Shown in pieces: positions 15,693-19,851 of a stretch of 19,851 bases of DNA. Under the pieces are notes generated by a model, which was not told the DNA's origin, ran no database searches, and worked only from the letters and a program-made list of their open reading frames with translations. Each line of letters begins with the position of its first letter. Position 1 is the stretch's first letter. The position numbers were made by a program, and so were the translations under genes. The stretch spans positions 1 to 19,851 of the forward strand of contig JBFOMC010000359.1 of the NCBI GenBank assembly GCA_040830565.1, read 5' to 3'. Origin of the DNA: JAFMPW01 sp040830565. GTDB taxonomy: Bacteria > Bacteroidota > Bacteroidia > Flavobacteriales > Flavobacteriaceae.

Positions 15693-15720
15693 TTTGCGCT
15701 ATATGTGATCCATATCTTTA
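15693..15720 (+). promoter_or_regulatory. Candidate promoter of the first DUF2911 gene
   Basis: TTTG (15693-15696) and TATCTTTA (15713-15720) approximate the Bacteroidota elements TTTG and TAnnTTTG, with a 16-base gap that is slightly shorter than usual and one mismatch in the -7 element. Transcription would start near 15727, leaving a leader of about 30 bases. Confidence 0.42.
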
Positions 15721-15755
15721 AAACTGATGAATACTATTAATTAATAAACGAACTC

Positions 15756-16868
15756 ATGAAAAAATTCTACAAAAAAAGTCCGGCAATCCTCTTGCTGGCC
15801 ATGCTGTTATTCAGTGTGCAAGGGATGGCTCAATTAGACCTTCCCAGAGGCAGCCAAATGGCAAAAGTCTCACAACGAATAGGCATTAGTGACGCGGTAA
15901 TTGTATACTCAAGACCCAGCGTTAATGAAAGAGAGATCTGGGGCAAATTAGTGCCCTACGGCATGAATAATCTTGGCTTTGGCACTGCCAAGGAATCCCC
16001 ATGGAGAGCAGGAGCAAATGAGAATACGGTGATCAAATTTACCGATGATGTGAAAATTGAAGGTCAGGCTCTGGCTGCAGGGAAGTACGGACTTCATATG
16101 GTTATACATGAAGGGGGAGATAAAGCAACCGTTATATTTTCAAAAAATAACAATGCCTGGGGCAGTTATTTTTATGATCCTGCGGCTGATGCCTTGAGGG
16201 TAGATGTAAGTACCTCAGAAATTCCGCATATGGAAGAGCTTACTTTTATGTTCCACGATGTAGACGCCACTTCAGCTACAGCTTCCTTGAACTGGGAAAA
16301 AAAGCGAATTCCTTTTAAAATTGAAATGGACGTAACAGACATTGTTTTAGCAGACATCCGTGGGAAACTTCAAAACTCACCAGGATTTAACAGACAAAGC
16401 TGGGAGCAAGCGGCAAACTACGCTCAGAACAACGGAGGCGATTTAAACGAGGCTTTGGGATGGATAGATGCCGCAATTGCCGGACAGTTTTTTTCTCAAA
16501 AAACATTTGCCAATTCTGCTATCAAAGCTCAGATCCTTCACAAGATGGGAAAAACCTCAGAGGCTACGGCTCTAATGGATGAGGTTTTGCCTATGGGAAC
16601 AGTATTTGAAGTACATGGATACGGAAGACAGTTGATCGCTGCCGGGCAACATGATAAGGCCATGGAAGTTTTCAAATGGAATGCCAAGACGCATAAAAAT
16701 ACCTGGCCGGTTAACTATGGTCTGGGCAGAGCCTATGCGGCTAAGGGCGATAATAAGTCGGCCATTAAGTACCTAAAACTTGCACATGACAATGCACCCG
16801 CACAGGTAAACAAGGATCGTGTGGCGGCCAATATTGCCAAGTTAGAGAACGGAGAATCCATAAATTAA
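15756..16868 (+). CDS. Exported DUF2911 protein with C-terminal TPR-like repeats (copy A)
   Basis: This is a 370-residue protein with a Sec signal peptide (basic start, hydrophobic core 11-20, cleavage at M-A-Q near 25-26), so it is periplasmic or outer-membrane associated. Residues about 26-200 form a DUF2911 domain (V-Y-S-R-P-S-V-N-E-R-E-I-W-G, then W-R-A-G-A-N-E-N-T, G-K-Y-G-L-H-M and W-G-S-Y-F-Y). The rest is helical and ends in TPR-like units (A-x-x-x-F-K-W-N, then G-L-G-R-A-Y-A-A-K-G-D-N-K-S-A-I-K-Y-L). DUF2911 proteins are common in Bacteroidota and have no established biochemical role that I know of. A paralogue follows at 17025 with about three quarters identity over the DUF2911 part. 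A strong terminator ends the transcript at 16894-16925. Confidence 0.9.
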   Translation: MKKFYKKSPAILLLAMLLFSVQGMAQLDLPRGSQMAKVSQRIGISDAVIVYSRPSVNEREIWGKLVPYGMNNLGFGTAKESPWRAGANENTVIKFTDDVKIEGQALAAGKYGLHMVIHEGGDKATVIFSKNNNAWGSYFYDPAADALRVDVSTSEIPHMEELTFMFHDVDATSATASLNWEKKRIPFKIEMDVTDIVLADIRGKLQNSPGFNRQSWEQAANYAQNNGGDLNEALGWIDAAIAGQFFSQKTFANSAIKAQILHKMGKTSEATALMDEVLPMGTVFEVHGYGRQLIAAGQHDKAMEVFKWNAKTHKNTWPVNYGLGRAYAAKGDNKSAIKYLKLAHDNAPAQVNKDRVAANIAKLENGESIN

Positions 16869-16893
16869 TATCCTCAGAATGCTGAAGTAAAAG

Positions 16894-16925
16894 AAAAAAC
16901 GCCTCTTTAAAAAAGGCGTTTTTTT
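16894..16925 (+). terminator. Rho-independent terminator after DUF2911 copy A
   Basis: AAAAAACGCCT pairs with AGGCGTTTTTT across a short A/T-rich loop, followed by a T-run (16919-16925). It begins 26 bases after the stop codon. The matching A-run on the left arm would also let it act in the reverse direction. It implies that copy B needs its own promoter. Confidence 0.9.
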
Positions 16926-16951
16926 GTTTTCAAATCAGTAATACACCGCTG

Positions 16952-16989
16952 TGATCTTTAGCTATCCTGCTGTAGTTATGGAAAGATCA
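16952..16989 (+). repeat. Long stem-loop ahead of DUF2911 copy B
   Basis: TGATCTTT (16952-16959) and AAAGATCA (16982-16989) are perfect 8-base inverted arms enclosing 22 bases. Inside, AGCTA can pair with TAGTT (one G-U), leaving ATGG as a bulge. It ends 35 bases before the copy B start and could be a leader RNA structure or an operator. I found no good TAnnTTTG element nearby. Confidence 0.42.
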
Positions 16990-17024
16990 GAATTAAACAA
17001 CTATTAACATTTAAAACAAAATTG

Positions 17025-18125
17025 ATGAAATTATTCTACAAAAATTGGCCGGCAATGACAGTGCTAGCCATCTTACTTTTTAGCTTTAATGCCAGCGCGC
17101 AATTAGATCTGCCAAGAGGCAGTCAGAAGGCCAAAGTGTCTCAACGTATTGGAACTACTGATGTTACTATCGTCTATTCAAGGCCAAGTGTAAACGAACG
17201 AGAGATTTGGGGCAAATTGGTCCCTTATGGCATGAACAATCTAGGATTTGGGACCGCCAAAGAATCGCCATGGAGAGCCGGGGCCAACGAAAATACAGTG
17301 GTCAAATTTTCTCATGATGTTACGGTAGAAGGACAATCCTTGAAAGCCGGTAAATATGGACTTCATATGGTGATCAATGAAGGGAATACCGCAACGATCA
17401 TCTTCTCTGAGAATCACGGTGCCTGGGGCAGCTATTTTTACGAGCCGTCCGAGGATGTATTAAGAGTTGATGTAGAAACCGGTGAAATTCCCCATACGGA
17501 ATTGCTGACCTTTGTCTTTGACGAGGTGGATAAGACCAGCGCAACTGCCGCCTTGTATTGGGAGAAAAAACGAATTCCGTTTAAAGTAGAAGTTGGAGTC
17601 ACTGACATCGTCATGGCCGATGTAAAAAACAAATTACAGGACTCTCCGGGCTTTAATCGCCAGTCCTGGGAACAGGCGGCGGCTTTTGCTATGAACAATG
17701 GGGGAGACCTTGATCAGGCCATGGAGTGGATCAATAGCGCTCGCGAGGGCCAATTCTTTAGCCAGAAAACTTTTGGCAATACCGCAATAAAGATGCAAAT
17801 ACTCCTTAAAATGGATAAAAAAGATGAGGCGCTTGCCATGGTGGATGAAGCAGCCGGCATGGCTAACATGAATCAATTAAATGGTTTGAGTTATCAACTT
17901 TTGAATATGGGCGAGCATGATAAGGCATTGAAATACTTCAAATTGAACGTAAAGAACAATCCCACAAATGCTAATGTTCACGATAGCCTAGGTGAGGCTT
18001 ATAAGACTATTGGGGATAAAAAGAACGCGATAAAGTATCTTAAGAAATCACTTTCATTGAATCCACCTCCTCCGGTGAAAGCCAATTCGGAAAAACTCTT
18101 AAAAGAATTGGGTGTAAGTGTATAA
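17025..18125 (+). CDS. Exported DUF2911 protein with C-terminal TPR-like repeats (copy B)
   Basis: This 366-residue paralogue of the preceding gene has the same order of parts: signal peptide (cleavage near A-S-A-Q, 23-26), DUF2911 domain (about 26-200), helical linker, and TPR-like C-terminus (A-L-K-Y-F-K-L-N then L-G-E-A-Y-K-T-I-G-D-K-K-N-A-I-K-Y-L-K-K). Residues 49-92 are identical in sequence and position to copy A, although many codons differ. The C-terminal third is much more diverged and ends differently (P-P-P-P-V-K-A-N then L-K-E-L-G-V-S-V). ATG 17025 is chosen because it aligns with copy A; a TTG one codon earlier is not needed. It sits between terminators and is probably a separate transcript. 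Confidence 0.9.
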   Translation: MKLFYKNWPAMTVLAILLFSFNASAQLDLPRGSQKAKVSQRIGTTDVTIVYSRPSVNEREIWGKLVPYGMNNLGFGTAKESPWRAGANENTVVKFSHDVTVEGQSLKAGKYGLHMVINEGNTATIIFSENHGAWGSYFYEPSEDVLRVDVETGEIPHTELLTFVFDEVDKTSATAALYWEKKRIPFKVEVGVTDIVMADVKNKLQDSPGFNRQSWEQAAAFAMNNGGDLDQAMEWINSAREGQFFSQKTFGNTAIKMQILLKMDKKDEALAMVDEAAGMANMNQLNGLSYQLLNMGEHDKALKYFKLNVKNNPTNANVHDSLGEAYKTIGDKKNAIKYLKKSLSLNPPPPVKANSEKLLKELGVSV

Positions 18126-18143
18126 ACCTTAGAGTAATTAGAT

Positions 18144-18187
18144 AGGCCTCCCTTGCATGTTAAATTGCAGCAAAGAGGAGGCCTTTT
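18144..18187. terminator. Convergent terminator between DUF2911 copy B and recG
   Basis: AGGCCTCC (18144-18151) and GGAGGCCT (18177-18184) form a perfect 8-base stem; inside it TGCA (18154-18157) and TGCA (18166-18169) give a further inner pairing. TTTT ends the structure on the plus strand. The recG stop codon (18186-18188) overlaps its edge, so it probably serves both convergent genes, best for the plus strand. Confidence 0.78.
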
Positions 18188-19851
18188 AGCTTATATAGGT
18201 CCAGATATTTTTATGTTTTGACAACTGGACATAGGTATACCTGATAGCCCTGTTCGCTTCGGTTTCCAGATGCGGATCTTTCTTTAAAATATCGATAGCA
18301 TAATATCTGGCGGTCTTTAATATGTCGTTATCCTTAACGATATCTGCAATCTTTAGATTCAACATCCCACTTTGCTGTGTACCCATAAGGTCTCCGGGGC
18401 CCCGGAGTTTTAGGTCTACTTCTGCGATCTCAAACCCATCATTCGTTGCCGTCATGGTCTCCAACCGTGTTTTAGCCTCTGAAGAGAGCTTATGTCCGGT
18501 CATCAGAATGCAATAACTCTGAGCAGCTCCACGGCCAACACGACCCCTTAGTTGATGTAGCTGTGAAAGTCCGAAACGTTCAGCGCTTTCAATGATCATA
18601 ACCGAGGCATTAGGAATATTTACACCAACTTCTATTACAGTGGTGGCTATCATGATTTGGGTTTCCCCTCTAACGAAACGATCCATTTCATAATCTTTAT
18701 CTTCCGACTTCATTTTTCCATGTACAATAGAAATTTGGTAGTCTGGTAAGGGAAAATCTCTGGCAATACTTTCATAACCATCCATGAGGTCCTTATAATC
18801 CAAGGCCTGTGATTCCTGGATCAAGGGGTACACAATATAGATTTGCCTGCCCTTTTTAATTTCATCTTTTATGAATCTAAAAACCTTGAGTCTGTTTGCA
18901 TCAAACCTGTGTACGGTTTTTACAGGTTTTCGCCCAGGAGGAAGTTCATCAATAACAGAAATATCCAAATCCCCATAGAGGCTCATGGCCAGTGTCCTGG
19001 GGATGGGAGTGGCTGTCATTACCAGTATATGGGGCGGTATTTCATTCTTGTGCCATAATTTAGAGCGTTGCGCTACCCCAAACCTGTGTTGCTCATCAAT
19101 TATCGCCAGCCCAAGATTCTTAAATTGTACCTTATCCTCTAAAACGGCATGGGTTCCTATTAAGATATGCAGGGTTCCATTTTCCAATTCCTCATGGATA
19201 ACTTCCCTTTCCTTCTTTTTTACAGATCCTGTAAGTAGGGAAATATTAATCCCCATTTCTCTCACTAGATCTATAAGGCTATTGTAGTGCTGCTGGGCTA
19301 GCATTTCTGTGGGGGCCATTAGGCAGGCCTGGACACCGTTGTCTATGTCCAGTAGCATACTCATTAGCGCAACAATGGTTTTTCCTGAACCGACATCACC
19401 TTGTAACAAACGGTTCATTTGAGCGTTACTTCCAAGATCTGCTCTTATTTCCTTTACCACTCTTTTTTGAGCTCCAGTAAGTTCAAAGGGGAGAAAGTCT
19501 TCATAAAACTCCTTAAAAAGTGCTCCTACTTCTATAAAAGGAAATCCCTTTATTTTCTGTTTTCTGAGTTGTTTCTTAGTAATTAACTGTAATTGAATGT
19601 AGAAGAGTTCTTCGAACTTTAGACGAAATTGTGCTTTTGCCAACAGTTCCTGATTTTTCGGAAAATGTACATTGAACAAAGCCTCACTTTTTGATATTAG
19701 CTTAAGTTCATTGATTAGGTTAGGGGAGAGGGTCTCTATGAATTGCCCTTTGGTTTCCAGAAATAGCTGTTGCATTAACTTATTTACCACCCTATTGGTA
19801 ACTCCTTTATTGCTCAGTTTTTCCGTGGAAGGATAAACTGGTTGCATGGAA
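18186..19851 (-). CDS. recG: ATP-dependent DNA helicase RecG, C-terminal part
   Basis: RecG is a superfamily 2 translocase that remodels stalled replication forks and branched DNA. The frame is open at the right edge (a Ser codon precedes the first Met), so the true start lies outside; the N-terminal wedge/OB region of roughly 140-150 residues is largely missing from the window. Visible motifs are Walker A G-D-V-G-S-G-K-T, motif Ia M-A-P-T-E-M-L-A-Q-Q-H, motif II D-E-Q-H-R-F-G, motif III T-A-T-P-I-P-R-T-L, motif V T-T-V-I-E-V-G-V-N, and motif VI Q-L-R-G-R-V-G-R-G. The C-terminal RecG segment with L-K-L-R-G-P-G-D-L-M-G-T-Q-Q-S-G is complete. It converges on the DUF2911 pair and has no obvious functional link with it. 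Confidence 0.96.
   Translation of the reverse strand, partial: SMQPVYPSTEKLSNKGVTNRVVNKLMQQLFLETKGQFIETLSPNLINELKLISKSEALFNVHFPKNQELLAKAQFRLKFEELFYIQLQLITKKQLRKQKIKGFPFIEVGALFKEFYEDFLPFELTGAQKRVVKEIRADLGSNAQMNRLLQGDVGSGKTIVALMSMLLDIDNGVQACLMAPTEMLAQQHYNSLIDLVREMGINISLLTGSVKKKEREVIHEELENGTLHILIGTHAVLEDKVQFKNLGLAIIDEQHRFGVAQRSKLWHKNEIPPHILVMTATPIPRTLAMSLYGDLDISVIDELPPGRKPVKTVHRFDANRLKVFRFIKDEIKKGRQIYIVYPLIQESQALDYKDLMDGYESIARDFPLPDYQISIVHGKMKSEDKDYEMDRFVRGETQIMIATTVIEVGVNIPNASVMIIESAERFGLSQLHQLRGRVGRGAAQSYCILMTGHKLSSEAKTRLETMTATNDGFEIAEVDLKLRGPGDLMGTQQSGMLNLKIADIVKDNDILKTARYYAIDILKKDPHLETEANRAIRYTYVQLSKHKNIWTYIS

Larger units (their letters stand above)
15443..15755. other. Divergent intergenic control region between leuC and the first DUF2911 gene
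   Basis: This is the only stretch above 300 bases without a gene. From left to right it holds a minus-strand -7-like element with a short palindrome (15465-15492), a plain AT-rich stretch, two adjacent hairpins (15590-15633), a 9-base direct repeat (15651-15680), and a plus-strand promoter candidate (15693-15720). I see no open frame worth calling. Confidence 0.7.

Overview
The window looks like a chromosomal segment from a flavobacterium (Bacteroidota, Flavobacteriia-like). The grounds are A-rich translation starts with few Shine-Dalgarno sites, candidate promoters close to the Bacteroidota form (TTG, spacer, TAnnTTTG), a pair of DUF2911 proteins, and a class II ketol-acid reductoisomerase. 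I see no tRNA, rRNA, CRISPR, insertion sequence or phage gene. It reads as a stable metabolic region.

Layout. 1-430 (+): 3' end of a PxpC/KipA-type gene. 622-6103 (+): ilvD, ilvB, ilvN, ilvC, the branched-chain amino acid block acting on pyruvate and 2-oxobutyrate. 6164-7756 (+): an aldehyde dehydrogenase of the non-phosphorylating NADP glyceraldehyde-3-phosphate dehydrogenase (GapN) type. 7791-8318 (+): a GNAT acetyltransferase. A convergent junction follows. 8367-15442 is all on the minus strand, read from right to left: leuC, leuD, a LeuA/CimA-family synthase, leuB, two small secreted proteins that share a motif, and a membrane fatty acid hydroxylase/sterol desaturase. 15443-15755 is a 313-base divergent control region with hairpins and a 21-base-spaced direct repeat. 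15756-18125 (+): two tandem DUF2911-TPR exported proteins separated by a terminator. 18186-19851 (-): recG, cut by the window end.

How the genes fit together. IlvBN, IlvC and IlvD form the common branch to valine and to the oxo-acid precursors of isoleucine and leucine. LeuC, LeuD and LeuB extend the carbon chain. The synthase in the leu cluster resembles, from memory, the Leptospira citramalate synthase more than a classical 2-isopropylmalate synthase, and no ilvA (threonine deaminase) is present. The two clusters together could therefore make isoleucine from pyruvate and acetyl-CoA, with LeuBCD shared with leucine synthesis. GapN would supply NADPH, which IlvC consumes.

Most of the window is ordinary biosynthesis. 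The parts most worth a second look are the likely citramalate synthase, the displaced catalytic glutamate in GapN, the tightly constrained DUF2911 duplication, and the structured intergenic DNA ahead of ilvD, between leuC and leuD, and between leuC and the first DUF2911 gene.
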